Below, piece after piece: positions 11,433-23,164 of a DNA stretch of 64,000 bases. How positions within the stretch are numbered: position 1 is the stretch's first letter; each line of letters begins with the position of its first letter. The position numbers and the translations under genes are program-made. The stretch comes from Gnetum montanum (Eukaryota; Streptophyta; Gnetopsida; Gnetales; Gnetaceae): the NCBI GenBank assembly GCA_015680685.1, contig MNCI01007655.1, positions 139,292 through 203,291 on the forward strand. Reading direction: 5' to 3'. The notes under the pieces are model-generated. The model did not search any database, was not told where the DNA came from, and was given only the letters and a program-made list of their open reading frames with translations.

Positions 11433-12240
11433 TGATGAGTCATGGTTTAGTTCATCACATCGATGCATCAACATCAACATAGGGTTAGCTATGTCAATGC
11501 AACAATGTTAATGTAGAGACAATAAATGCTTATATGAATGCATTTATGATACCATTTGTTATAGCATAGTCAAACTCTTACAATCTCCTTCCACGAAAGT
11601 TAGAATTTACCACTGAGTACTCATAGCATGAAGTAAGTGGATGTTCAGAGTTTTATTTAAGTGACTATGTACTTGCAACATTTTCATGATGGTAATAAGA
11701 TTGAGATCATTTTCTTAAATTTAACTTAATTTTAAATGCTTCTTTAATTCCCATGCACTTAATTATTTTATATTCCATCACACTTAATCATATCAAGTAA
11801 GTATGATTGACATCGAACATAAATGCGTTAATATTTAGTAATGGTAGTAGTGTGCCACTTAGTATTCCCAATGGTGAGCACTTGGTAACCTAGCAAGATT
11901 AGTGTCTCTTTAGGATTTGTATGATAAGTTGGAAATAAATACTCAATGCATAAGCTTGACTAGATTTGTTTCTTGCACTTAGGTTAGATAAATTAGAATT
12001 TTTAATATTTTAATAATAATATTTTAGCTATGGCCACCACAACATCATTATGATATGCCTTGATCATACTTAATTATACAAATTAGACCACACAAGTGTG
12101 CTTGGGAAGATAGCAATGAATAATCCATTGCTTAGCTATGTAGATACTTATATTAGTCTGGCCCATGGAATTTGACCAAGTTATGCATGAACGCTTCGGA
12201 TTTGTATGGTTGGACATATGATCTATTCTATTGGTCATCA
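11433..12240 (+). repeat. LTR1 (5' LTR of element E1)
   Basis: Begins TGATGAGTCATGG and ends GGTCATCA, 808 bp, directly followed by a decayed primer-binding site. It belongs to the sub-type without GATATC arrays; its U3 instead has ATCGATGCATCAACATCAAC-like repeats, as in LTR11 at 57,848. The U5 end keeps the family signature: a GGTTGGACAT-like stretch shortly before the end. Confidence 0.75.
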
Positions 12241-12241
12241 T

Positions 12242-12260
12242 TAGGATCATTATTGGGGGA
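12242..12260 (+). other. Primer-binding site of E1, degenerate
   Basis: TAGGATCATTATTGGGGGA follows the LTR by one base and aligns with TGGCGCCGTTGCCGGGGA, the complement of the plant tRNA-Asp 3' end, after several C-to-T/G-to-A type changes. Confidence 0.55.
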
Positions 12261-12375
12261 CTTGGTGCTAGTACTTTAGATAGATAGAATCATTTAAAGA
12301 TTGTTGTTGGGGAATGAAATGATTTTCCCTCTAAAAATAATATTACCTTTTTAAAGGACACTTAGTAATTGCAAA

Positions 12376-13970
12376 ATGTCTTCTTCTTATAGGGTAGATT
12401 TCCCACCTGCTGATGACTTAGCAAGAAGACGTGATAGAATTGTTAAGAGTTAAGATGAAGTACCACAAAAAATGAAAGTTTTCTACCAACATCTGGATTC
12501 ATACTATCTAGAATTCACTTTCATTCTTCCCCATAATGAACAACTATAATGGAGGAACCTAGAAGGCAACATTGTGTTGCTACTTGATGACTTAACTCTA
12601 TTGATTCTTATGACAGAGATTACATAGTAGCTAATAACATGTTTAGGCTCTACCAACTCACTAAAGCCTAACTATGAAAGGACTATTTCATGAAGACATA
12701 CCATGAAGCCAACAAAGGGAAGGGGGCCTACCATTTCGTTACCATTGCAATGAAAAAGTAGGATATAGATGATCAATCTAGCCAATCATATTGCCAAAAT
12801 TCTCCTCCTCTTAATGTAGATGACATGAATAATTCATGGCTACATTTAAACCTAGTGAGTAACTAGGGAAAAGGGAGAATGGGATCCAACACACAAGGCA
12901 TCTCTAGGCCTAGGTCTTTTATCAAGTCATCTAGAGAAAATCAAAAGGATCATGGATGAAGAATAAGATGACACAAGTCTCTTAGTTCTCCATCATCATT
13001 CTCATTCTCATCATCATCTAACTTTGATGATGATGAGCATGGCCAAGGTAGTAGGGACAATGATAGAAGATCTAATGGAGATGATAGAAAAGACCATTGC
13101 AAGAATAGTAGAAGAGATGGTGGATGTGATAGGGAAGTAAGGCATTGCCATGAACAAAGGCACAGTAGGAAATATCAAAGGAGACATGGCCATGAGAAGG
13201 ATCATGATGATTATGATGAATATTTGTCATGATTAACATTATGGAGTTAGTTTACATTTCAAGAAGATATTAGAAAGATAATCAAATCAAGAGACTAGAT
13301 ATGAATAACATCCCTAAGTTTAAGGGAGCCTATCATGCAGATTTACCACATTATTTGCAAGCCTTTCATGATTCTTGCACCTTACAAAACATAAACAATG
13401 AATGAAAAAAATTGAAACTATTTTCTAGGATACTCATTAAGGAAGCTAATATTTGTTACTAACCCTTGGACCCAGAATCTATCAAAAGATGGAATATGAT
13501 GTTAGAGCTATTCAATGATAAGTATTAAATATACTCTAGAATGTTCAACTTGAAAAAGAGGATCTAGAGATGAAAGAAAAAAAAATCATGAATTCCTTGA
13601 TGCGACCTTGGACAAATATTACTCTTTACTACACAAGGGCCTAGGCCATGGTTTCTTCTAGAGGAAACAACTATGCCATATCATAGATGGAATTAGGAAC
13701 AAGATAAGGGAAACTCTTAGGATCTTTGCCCAAGGAAGACTTTTGAAAATGAGAGTCCATTAGATTCAAATACTAATTCATCAAGTGGCAAAGAAGAAAA
13801 AAGAATTTAAGAAAAAAGAGTGTAGAGAAGTATAACTCATCTCTCTACAAAAAGGAGGTTTATCTTTGTTAGTTAGATGGGAAGACATCATTAGAGGAGG
13901 TGGTATAAAGAAAAATCTTGTCAATCCAAAAATCAGTCACTGAAAGTTTTGCCAAGGTTAACAAAATGTA
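12376..13970 (+). pseudogene. gag of element E1, broken
   Basis: The ATG at 12376 opens the family gag (MSSSYR...). Recognisable parts in order: an N-terminal block with LEGNIV, a Ser/His/Asp-rich low-complexity part (about 12,990-13,230), then the conserved core. The core includes DMNNIPKFKGAY, LQAFHDSCTLQN, PESIKRWNMMLELFNDKY and AQGRLLKM. Many stops and shifts interrupt it. The frame ends where LTR2 begins at 13,971, so protease and polymerase of E1 are missing here. Gag would form the particle that packages element RNA. Confidence 0.7.
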
Positions 13971-14822
13971 TGATAAATCATGTTTTTCATCACTCTGATA
14001 TTGGGATGGCCATGATATTGGGTACACGATATCGTGGCCCAAGATGTGATATCACAGGGTTACTCCAAAGTCTCTAAATAAAGCGCCCAAGCGCAAAATT
14101 AAGAGTAAGTTTTTAGCAGTCAAGTAGCAAAACTCTTGCAATTTTTTCATTTGAAAGTTAGAATATTTTTCAAGTGCCCATAGCAGGAGGTCTAAGTGTG
14201 AACAAATCTTTATTCAAGCATTGATGTACCTAAGCACACCATTGTATTAGCAATAAAGATGAACTCTTTGATCCATTCCTTGCAACACTTGAGATTTTCT
14301 TTCTTATGCATTTACCTATTGTTATTTCATGCAATTTACATTAATTTTATTTATGCAATAATTAAATTTTGATCAATTTGTTAAGATACACAAGCACGAC
14401 CCCTTCAAGCATATGTGTGACACTTGGTAGCTCATAAACGATTAGCGTTTGATAGCCCAACAGTGTTTGCATGAAGTTTAGGATGTGTTTAGGAAGTGGG
14501 AATGGTTACTTGTGTTAGGCTAGATTAGACTTTAGTTTCCTTAGCAATTAATCACTTTTACTTTTAATCACTCTTACTTTTATTCTTGTTCTAGGTAAGT
14601 AATTTCATAAAAATATAAAATAATAAAAATCTTCTACCTCAGTCACACTTAACCATACAATTGCATTCCACAAGTGGGACTAGAAAGACAACGAACAAAC
14701 AACACGCACACACTGTTTAGCTCTAGTGCATTTAGTAATTATAGTCTATCAAATTTAACCAAATTGCATGCAAACTCTTGTGATTCATATGGTTGGGCAT
14801 AGGGATACCTTGCCACTCATCA
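13971..14822 (+). repeat. LTR2 (5' LTR of element E2)
   Basis: Starts TGATAAATCATG and ends CCACTCATCA, 852 bp. U3 has GATAT motifs at about 14,001-14,060, including ACGATATCGTGG and GTGATATCAC. CTAAATAAAG at about 14,075 sits where other copies have TATAAATA. It inserts into the E1 gag. The expected preceding target site would be ATGTA; the matching right-hand copy was not located. Confidence 0.75.
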
Positions 14823-14823
14823 T

Positions 14824-14841
14824 TTGTGCCATTGCTAGGGA
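14824..14841 (+). other. Primer-binding site of E2
   Basis: TTGTGCCATTGCTAGGGA, one base after the LTR, aligns with the tRNA-Asp-type site TGGCGCCGTTGCCGGGGA with transitions only or nearly only. Confidence 0.65.
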
Positions 14842-14981
14842 CTGTAGTTCTTTGTGCACTATCTAAGCTTAGTGAAAATTAGTAACCTTGTTGTTTGAAC
14901 CCTGAGAGTCAAATCTTATGAAAAAATTATTATTATTATCATTAAATTAAATCTTAACTGCACACTATTTCTTAACATAAA

Positions 14982-15984
14982 ATGTCTTCTTCTCATAGAA
15001 GCCCATCTCTGCCTAGGGCAATTCAAGTACCTCAACAATACCGAGTGGTATATGCTCATCCTAATGAGTATGTACCAGACTTTACCTTCATCTTACATCA
15101 AGATGAACTGATGTGGTGGCATGATATGGAAGGCAACATTGTGTTGCCACTTGACTAATCTATTCCAAAAATGCTCCAACTAATGCTTGCATGACATGGG
15201 CTTCAACATCTTCATGGAGAATATGAGATGTGAGATCCCAACTCAAGGGATTATCATCCCACTGAAGCAGAAAGATTAAGGGATTGGAAGCTGGAGCACC
15301 AACATGAGCTTATGAAGGGCAAGGGGTCAAACATCTTTCCACCTCTTCTTGGTCCAATTGATGAAGGCAACCATTTCTTTACTGATTCTCCTCTATTTGA
15401 CTTTGTTCAAGAAGCCCTCAACCAAAATGTATAATCTACAATCCATAATCTAGGTTCTGGTCAGAACAGATCCAATGACAAAAATGGATCCAGAGAAACA
15501 AGTCAAGAAAAGGGGAACAAAGGAGATCATGATCGCAATTGTGGTCACAAGCATCAAAGGAAGGATGATAGGCGTTAGCACAGAGCAAGTTTCCATTCTT
15601 CTTTCCCTTCATCGTCATTATCTTCTTCTTCATCTAGTTCAGATCATGGTTGTAGAAGAAATAACTGTGATGGAGGTGACCGACAGGACCAAAACAATAG
15701 TAAGGATCATTAGGATAGTTGTGATCGAAGACATGGGCAATCCAGAGAGGTCCATCATCAAGAAAGAAGGGCTAGTAGGGAACATCATAGGCACCACCAT
15801 GATGGCCTTGATGAACCTCTACTTACTACTCGGGGCATGTTAAACATTACAGAGGCTATGAGGATTCCAACCAGGCATGTAAAGGACAGTAGAATAAAGA
15901 GGCTTGATATGAACAATATCCTTTGGTTTGAGGAAGGATGTGATGCTGATCCGCAAAATCATCTCAAGTTCCTTACAAAATATT
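14982..15984 (+). pseudogene. gag of element E2, truncated at an inversion junction
   Basis: The ATG at 14982 starts MSSSHRSPSLPRA, then VVYAHPNEYVPDFTFILHQD and LEGNIV-like residues, closest to the family consensus of all copies here. The Asp/His/Arg/Ser-rich stretch spans about 15,440-15,830, followed by RIPTRHVKDSRIKRLDMNN. Downstream the FHDAC segment is cut, and from about 15,985 the DNA is minus-strand 3' region of another copy. In-frame stops occur near 15,158 and further on. Confidence 0.7.
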
Positions 15985-17668
15985 AGGAAGGTATGGGATT
16001 ATTGACTAAATGAGAACTGACTATGATAGGGAATAACAGACTCAAAGTGCTTGGTGAACGGATTGACAAACATATTACAACATTGGTGTTTACACCCTTT
16101 GTGGTGAACACAGTACATAGATGACATTTAGACCCTCATTCAATAGCTTGAAGAGAGAGAAAAGAAAATGAGGCATGTTGCTGCCGATGTCATGATTGTG
16201 CCTTCTGTTGCTCATCCATAGCCACGCAACCAAACTTTTTCTCGGCGTAAATGCTCCAGCTCCAGTCCATCTCGAGTGTTTTCTTCTATTCTAGTCCATA
16301 GTTCATGTAATCACCATCTACACACACAACACAGTCATGAATGAGTAAGGATAAGTAAACCATAATGCAGTTGATACCTTGCCTCGATATAAAGTGCATT
16401 GGCTAGGTTGTGGTTATGGTAGAAACTGGGGTTAGAGGTTTATCACTGATAACTACCCAAGGTGTAGGGGTGATACAAGTAGTAGAATGGAAAAATTTGT
16501 GACAGGGCCCCCATGACTAAGGGCAAACCTCCAGTAGCAATAGGTGGAAAAGTATTGGGAACAAGAAAAATGGGAAAAATAACAACGACAATGCCAATAA
16601 AATGGATGTCAAGGATGGGGATGAAATGAGAAATTGCTAATTGCAAGAAATGTTTAAGGAGAAGAATTTAACAATTGCACCATAAAGGAATGTTAGTGGG
16701 TCCTCCCCAAAGCGAGCTCATGCCCTTTAAGCCCAGACAAACCCACAAACCAAAGAGTCCATAGGCTCTAGGAATGACATATAGAACCAATGGTTAAAGA
16801 CTAACCCACAAGACTTTACCAAAGAATAACAATGCATCAACCAGGAGATAGACTAATCATAAAATCGACAATGTGGTGGAAAATGGGAAGAAAGATGGAG
16901 AGTAGAAAATGGAATGGAATTCCAAGAGTAAGGATTTGTAAAGTCCCTTATGTATTTTATGATTAAGGTGACTAAGTAGAACTCATTCCAAATTCAGACT
17001 CAAACCAATCACATTTAGTGACCTCACATCAATACACTTGGCTAATCCATCCCTTGGAAGCAACGAGAATGCTTCCCCAAAGAGTGACCACCATTCTAAG
17101 GAGAGCGAGAGGGAGAAGAAAAAAATGAGAAAGGGCCTTAGTTAGAGGGAACCTTTAGGCATGGGTAACATGTCTTTCCAGTGCCATAACCAATGCTTGT
17201 AGCCCAGATTTCTTCATTATGTCTAAGGGGTGTGCTTTGAATTCTCACTAGTTTTTTTTTCTTTTTTTCTTTTTTTTTACATGAGAACCACACCATGCAA
17301 AGACTTATTTGATTTATTTGACTTCCTAATGTTTGGTCATTAGTGGAATGGTAGAGAACCCATGAAAAGCATCCAAGTACCCAAGAGAATAGCCAGAAAA
17401 CATGCATTGAATCACCTTGAAGTCACACCCTTTTCAACCATTGAATCATTCCTCGGTTTGAAGAATACGAAGCCATGAATTTATTAATAAGTTTATTTAG
17501 AAAAAGGGACAGTAAAATTCCAAGACCAAGGGAGACCATAGAGTTGAACAGAGGAATCCACGATGTGGACTCAGTGCTTGCTTTATCAAAAGAACCATAT
17601 CATAGTATCAACATTGAAAATCAAAGGTAAAAACCCAACACTAACAATCAACACCATTATAGTACAAT

Positions 17669-18538
17669 TGATGAGTGGTTAGGTACCCCTACACTTAACC
17701 ATACGAATATGAGTGCTTCACGCACGATCCGGTCGAACTCCACAGATGGACTAGTTGTGTTATCTAGACAGTTACTTGTAGATCGCAGTTCGTTGTCTTC
17801 CCACCTGGACTAGTATTAGCTTTGTCATGTATGGTTTAGTATAGAGTGAGGTGTATGATGTGTTCCTACACTAATGATACTCTTGGGTATGATGGGAAAT
17901 AATATCAACTAAGCTAGGAGAGAGGATGAGAGAGAATCTAAACTAGCCTAAGTGTGATGAGCATCCATTCCTTAATCATCCATACACATCTTGGACCTCA
18001 TTCTTGACTAGCACTGGGATTACCAAGCACATGGCATAGGTACACTACTGGGTTACCAAGTAGTCACACTTAAATGCTCATGATTAAGTCGTACTCATTC
18101 CACATTACTAGGAGATAAGGGTAGAGATATTAACTAAGAAGGTAATAAATAACAATAAAAATTAAATAATTAAGCTAAGTGGATGATGCAATGATGAAGT
18201 AATCTCGATCTTTATTGTTGGTCATGTGGGTGTCCAAGTACATCACACTCGAATAAGGATGTCGTACAATTACAATCATCACACTATGGGCATGCACTGG
18301 GAGAAAGGGTTGAGAGGAAAAATTGACAAAAAGTCCCTACCTTAATACTAAAACTAAAAAAATTCAAAAAAAAAAAAAAAAACTCCTTCCAAATCTACCT
18401 GCCTCTTATTTATGGATGAGGAGATAGGCTACGATATCGACTATGTGATATCATTTCTAGGCTATGATATCGTGTATGTGATATTGCATACGTGATATCA
18501 TGGGTGCGATATCACGGCCAACAATTCATGACTCATCA
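17669..18538 (-). repeat. LTR3, solo LTR with target duplication
   Basis: On the minus strand it begins TGATGAGTCATGAATTG at 18,538 and ends CCACTCATCA at 17,669, 870 bp. ACAAT flanks both sides (17,664-17,668 and 18,539-18,543), the 5-bp target duplication expected of an LTR element. No internal region remains, so it is a recombined solo LTR. GATATC palindromes lie at about 18,430-18,530, next to a CATAAATAAG box (18,405-18,416 region). Confidence 0.9.
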
Positions 18539-18695
18539 ACAATCCACCATCATAAGCACTTATTGTATGACAAATGAAAGTAAATCAAACAAAGAAATAG
18601 GAAAAAATGTGAACGATGGTGTAAAAAAAATAAATAAAATTGAAAAAAAATGTGTAAAAAAATACAAAAAAAAAGGAGCTAAGGGCTTAGAATGG

Positions 18696-19770
18696 TTAGC
18701 ATTGGTGGCCATCTCCCCCACAACTAAGTTGGAAGGAGGAGATTCGAAATAACAAGCAGGGTTGTCCACCAACAGAGGTAGTATTGGTACTAGCTATTCT
18801 AAGCTCATGGAAAGGTTTGGTTTGTTGGATGTCGACCAAAAATTTCTTATCCGGGCTCTCAGGTTTGTAAATCATCATGGCCCTTGAAGAAAAAGTTGCA
18901 TAAATAATATAAGGTCCTTCCCATAGTGTTTGAAATTTAGTGCATTGTGGCACGTGTGTGGGATTCCAGTATAGAATCTTATCTCCTAGTTGATATTTAA
19001 CTTTCCTAATTTTTAGGTCATGACATTGTTTATTGAAGGCCTTGTGTAATTCATTAGATGATAGGGTGGCTAATCGATTCTCATCTAGCAAGTTAAGGAT
19101 CATTAACTATTCTTTTTGTGCTAGATCAAGGTCAAGGTTGAGATCACACACCACAGATAGTATACAAAGTTCTACTTGAATGGGAAGCATTGAAAGTTTC
19201 CTATATACTAACTCATAGGGAGAGTAGCCTATAGGGAGTTTCCATGTGGAGTGGTATGTCCAAAGAGCATTGTTCAGTTTGGTGCTCCAGTCTCTCCTAT
19301 ACTTGCTAATAGTTCTTGTCAATATTTTCGTAATCTCCCTATTGGTGACCTCCGCTTGACCGTTCACTTGAGGGTGGTATGGAGTAGTCAGTTTGTGTTT
19401 AACCCCTAAGCTTTGCATCAGCTTCTAAAAAGCTACACCTGTAAAATGTGCCATTGTTAGAAATAAGTGCATGAGGCACGCCAAACCTATTTATGATTTG
19501 TTGTTGAACGAATTGTGCAGTTGTAGATGATGTACAATCCTTAACAGCAATTGCTTCTACCATTTTGTAAAGTACTCAACAACAACAACGATGTAAGCTT
19601 TCCCATTGGACATTGGTGTAATGGGCCCCATAAAATCAATTCCCCATATGTCAAAGGGTTCTAAAGGTTGAATCCATTGTTGCGGGCCCTCCATTCTAGT
19701 AGTCATTCCCCCATCATGTTGATAGCGCTCACAAGATTGGACGAAATGATGGACATCCCAAAACAAAGGT
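18696..19770 (-). pseudogene. Ty3-type integrase, minus strand, broken
   Basis: Minus-strand frames give the zinc-binding part (DVHHFVQSCERYQHDG, with the second Cys of the C-x2-C pair replaced by Tyr), then IQPLEPFDIWGIDFMGPI with the first catalytic Asp. After a frame break come TTPYHPQVNGQAEVTNREI with the catalytic Glu and the C-terminal domain (QLGDKILYWNP, MIYKPESPDKKFLVDIQQTKPFH). The region around the second catalytic Asp is shifted. Integrase would join element DNA to the genome. The N-terminal side is cut off at 19,770 by fusion to an LTR end. Confidence 0.85.
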
Positions 19771-19861
19771 GCATAAGCACTTAGTCCTTGGAATTTGACC
19801 AGATCATGCATGGATGCTTGTATTCATATGGTTGAGCATAGGGATACCTTGCTATTGACCA
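19770..19861 (+). repeat. LTR4 fragment (U5 end of element F)
   Basis: The last 92 bp of an LTR: GCATAAGCACTTAGTCC, then GGTTGAGCATAGGGATACC and a mutated end (ATTGACCA for ACTCATCA). The rest of the LTR is replaced by the inverted block. Confidence 0.75.
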
Positions 19862-19862
19862 T

Positions 19863-19880
19863 TGGCACCGTTCCCAGGGA
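19863..19880 (+). other. Primer-binding site of element F
   Basis: TGGCACCGTTCCCAGGGA, close to the tRNA-Asp complement TGGCGCCGTTGCCGGGGA, placed one base after the LTR end. Confidence 0.75.
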
Positions 19881-20010
19881 CTTTGTTGTTTGTGTGCTAA
19901 TTAGAACTTAGGAAATCTTTCTCATTGTTGGAATGAACACTTAGGGTTGGTTATAAGAAAATTAAAAAAATATAATAATATATAATACATTTCACACTAA
20001 ATAGACAATC

Positions 20011-22382
20011 ATGTCTCTTTCTTTGTACGAAAGTGTTTCACTGCCTAGGTCTAATACAAGGAACAATCAGAGGTGTAGTACACATGATAATTTGCCAGTC
20101 CCTCAATAGTTTCACGTGGTATATGTTCATCCCGATAAGTATATACCAAACTTTACCTTTATCCTCCACCAGGATGAACAACTGCATTGGTGAGATTTAG
20201 AAGGTAACATAGTATTACCTCTTGATAGCTCAATCCCAGGCATGCTTCTTCGTGAACTCACACAAATTGGTATGCAGCACTTACAAGTAGAGTATGTTGT
20301 GCATGATCATGACTCGAGAGAGTATTGATCCATGGAGGCACAACATCAAAGGGATTTCCAATAGGAGATACATCATGAATCCATGAAGGGAAAGTTGTCA
20401 TAGAATGTCCCACATGTCCTAAGCGAAAATGAGGGTGGTGAACTTGCCTTAGGTAATCACCCACACAATGATGTTCCTCCCATTGACTTTGGTCAAGGGG
20501 TTGTGTATCAAAATCTTTACTCAACTATCCATAACCCATATTCTCGTACTGATAGACATAAAGGTTCTGAAAAAGGAACATGAACACATGACAAAGATGG
20601 ACATTCCAATCGTAACCGCAATTAAGGCCACGACCACTAAAGAGAAGGAAGCAGGCACCGACATGGTGATAGTCCTCCTTCTTCTTTACCTTCATCATCT
20701 CTTTCACCCTCTCCTTCAAGATCTAGATGCAATCACAAAGAAAAAGAACATGAGGATAAGGGTAGGTCAAACGGGAGTCATAGAAAAAATAGTTGAGAAA
20801 GGGGATGAGGGCACTCTAGAGAAATACATTGTGAAAGAAGGAAGAGTAGGGAACAACATGGGCATCATAGATGCCACAGATAAGATGATCATGATGAACC
20901 CCTACTCACTACTCAAAGTATGCTAGACATAACTAAGGTCATTAAGATCCCAACAAGGCACCAAAAGGATAGTAGGATCAAGAGATTAGACATGAACAAT
21001 ATCCCACAATTTGAAGGGGGATACAACACTAATCCTCAAAATCATCTACAAGAATTTCATGATGCATGTTCCTTACAAAATGTAGAAAATAAATGGAAAA
21101 AATTAAAGTTGTTTCCATGGATGCTAATCAAAGAAGTAGAAAGCTGGTACCGGTCCTTAGAACCGGAATCCATTCGTAGGTGGAGTACCATGTTAGAATT
21201 GTTCAACGATAAGCACCAAACATACTCCCGAGTGTTCAATCTATGAAAGCAAATCCAAGGCTAGAAATAAGAAGGACATGAACCCTTGGATGTTGTCATG
21301 GGCTGATATTATGCACTATTACATCATTGTCCTAGCCATGGTTATTCACAGAGGGATCAACTACTCCATCTGGTAGATGGGCTTAGGCATAAAACATGAA
21401 GAACCCTTGAGACTTATGCCCAAGGAAGACTATCCGAGCTTAAAATCTATCAAGTACAAAGATTATTGGAGTAAGTTGCTAAAGAGGAAGGTGAGTTACA
21501 AAAAATAGAAAGTGCGGAGGAATATAATAGAGATCCTTCCCTTCAAAAGAAGGGAGTAAGATTTTGTGAGGATGAAGAAGAGTCACAACTTGAAGAGATG
21601 GTAAATAGGAAAACTTGCATCAGAAGTATCAATAAAGGTGAACTAAATGTGGAACTCCCTAGATGGTAAATTTCAAACCATTCTCAAAATAGTACAGGAG
21701 TCTAGAGAGCAAGGTAGTGAATGGGAAAAGAAAAAAAAGAGAGAAGTAAAATATGCACGTAACAAGGGACAAAGTTTCCATTATCAAAGAGGTTGTGGAT
21801 TCAGATATAGACAATGATAGTGGATGAAAGATATGCCAATATGACCATCCTAAGGGATGTTTACCTGTAATCTCACATCTATAGGAGTCTGGGATGTATG
21901 CACTTAACCCATGATTAAACAAAAGGCAAGCACCCTGAAGCTTACCTTATCCCCAAGGTAACCCAAGATAGTTCCACCAACCCTTAACATATTATCCAAG
22001 TGGAACTCCACCATAACCAACTGAGAAGTATCAATAGTGGTAATACCCACAATCATGGAGAATGCCACCACCACGGCAACAGTATCCTTACCGAAAACCT
22101 AACCCGTATGGATATTACGTGTAGCAGCCAATCTCTCCATGTGACTCTATTGGTCACATCACTCCTCAACCTCACTACCAAGCCCATGAGTACTATAGGA
22201 CTCCTTCTCCTAAGGGTGATGTTCCACAGACATACTATCCTTTTCATCCGATTGCACCTCTTCCACCCATATCTCCATTACCACTTGCTCCAGCTATGCA
22301 GGGTGAACACCCTACCTAGCTGTAGCAACGTAATGCTACAAGGGTCGTTAACTCTCAATCTACTGTTGGTTCTGACAACCAC
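20011..22382 (+). pseudogene. gag of element F, broken
   Basis: The ATG at 20011 starts MSLSLYESVS. Order: N-terminal block (YIPNFTFILHQDEQL), a Ser/Arg/His/Lys/Glu-rich stretch (about 20,560-20,850), the gag core, where 20,920-21,246 stays open (RLDMNNIPQFEGGY, FHDACSLQNVENKW, WYRSLEPESIRRWSTMLELFND), then GRLSEL and the acidic C-terminal part. A knuckle-like CQYDHPKGC lies near 21,835 but its first Cys is lost. A Pro/Tyr/Gln-rich tail follows. Several TAG and TGA stops and shifts are present. Confidence 0.8.
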
Positions 22383-23070
22383 ATGAAGAAAAGACCTTTC
22401 TTTAGAACCAATAGTCCAACAAAGCCCTTGCAACCACAAACAACTAATCCTTTATATGCCTCATTACCAATCAAAACTTCAGAACTCCCTTTAGGCCAAA
22501 CACCACATCCAACACATACGGTCATGTTAACTCATGTCGTCACTGATTGGATTAAGGTTGACCATCTTCCCAGGAAATTTTCTAATCCTAGAAGTCCTCT
22601 TATATATTTACAAATCATTGGGAATGAACTGTACAAGGCTCTTTTGGATTCAGGTTCCGGTGTTAACCTAACCTCTCAAGAAATATACAAAGCCTAGAAC
22701 CTGTCTCCACGAAAAGAGAGTAACATTCTTTTAGAGTTGGCCAACTAGTCCATCACTATCCCAATAGGACTAGTGGAGGACATTTTCAACACTTTTTGTA
22801 GGTGGTTGTATCTAGCTAACTTCCTAGTAATTCAAGTGAACAACAGTAAGGGGGACTTCCCAATCATAATGGGAAGATCATGGCTAAGCAAAATTGATGC
22901 ATGGCTAAGAATCTGTGATCTTTTCCTAGAAATATCAAAGGAAAATACATTTGAAAAGATCGAGAAGAAGAAAGTTCCATGCAGCGCATACAGTGGCACA
23001 TGGTGTAATTGCATGTAGAAGGCATGGTTTGTACAATGTTTAACATTGCCTGCATGCAATTAGTGTGCAC
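22383..23070 (+). pseudogene. Aspartic protease region of element F
   Basis: Open to 22,697 with ALLDSGSGVNL; the active-site DSG codons are at 22,647-22,655. A stop then interrupts. The flap and C-terminal strand continue in another segment with PIIMGRSWLSKIDAWLRICDL (22,773-23,018). The enzyme would cut the Gag-Pol polyprotein. At least two stops follow the active site, so this copy is inactive. Confidence 0.8.
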
Positions 23071-23164
23071 AAGGAACTAATATACAAAGATGCCTATATG
23101 CAGCAGCTGCAAGACAAGAAGGCACCTAGTTGCTGACAACTAATCAAGAGAGCAGTTTAACTAT

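Larger units (their letters stand above)
15985..19770 (-). mobile_element. Inverted 3' half of a Ty3 element (integrase to 3' region)
   Basis: Read on the minus strand from 19,770 down, this block gives integrase (to 18,696), then a T-rich 3' non-coding region interrupted by solo LTR3, and ends at 15,985 just before the 3' LTR would start. It is collinear with 39,260-45,000 of element G read forward. The left junction lies in E2 gag, the right in an LTR end. Both joins sit in short shared sequence (see findings). Open frames inside 15,985-17,660 are not coding. Confidence 0.8.

Noticed and set aside
13014-13205. Minus-strand Met/Ile-rich open frame
   Set aside because: Antisense of the Asp/Arg/Met-rich low-complexity part of E1 gag; low-complexity DNA keeps several frames open.
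17138-17407. Minus-strand 89-codon frame
   Set aside because: Lies in the T-rich 3' non-coding region of the inverted block, with no counterpart frame in G, H or K.
18420-18530. GATATC arrays read as CRISPR or satellite DNA
   Set aside because: Spacing is irregular, the units are short palindromes confined to LTR U3 regions, and the genome is eukaryotic.
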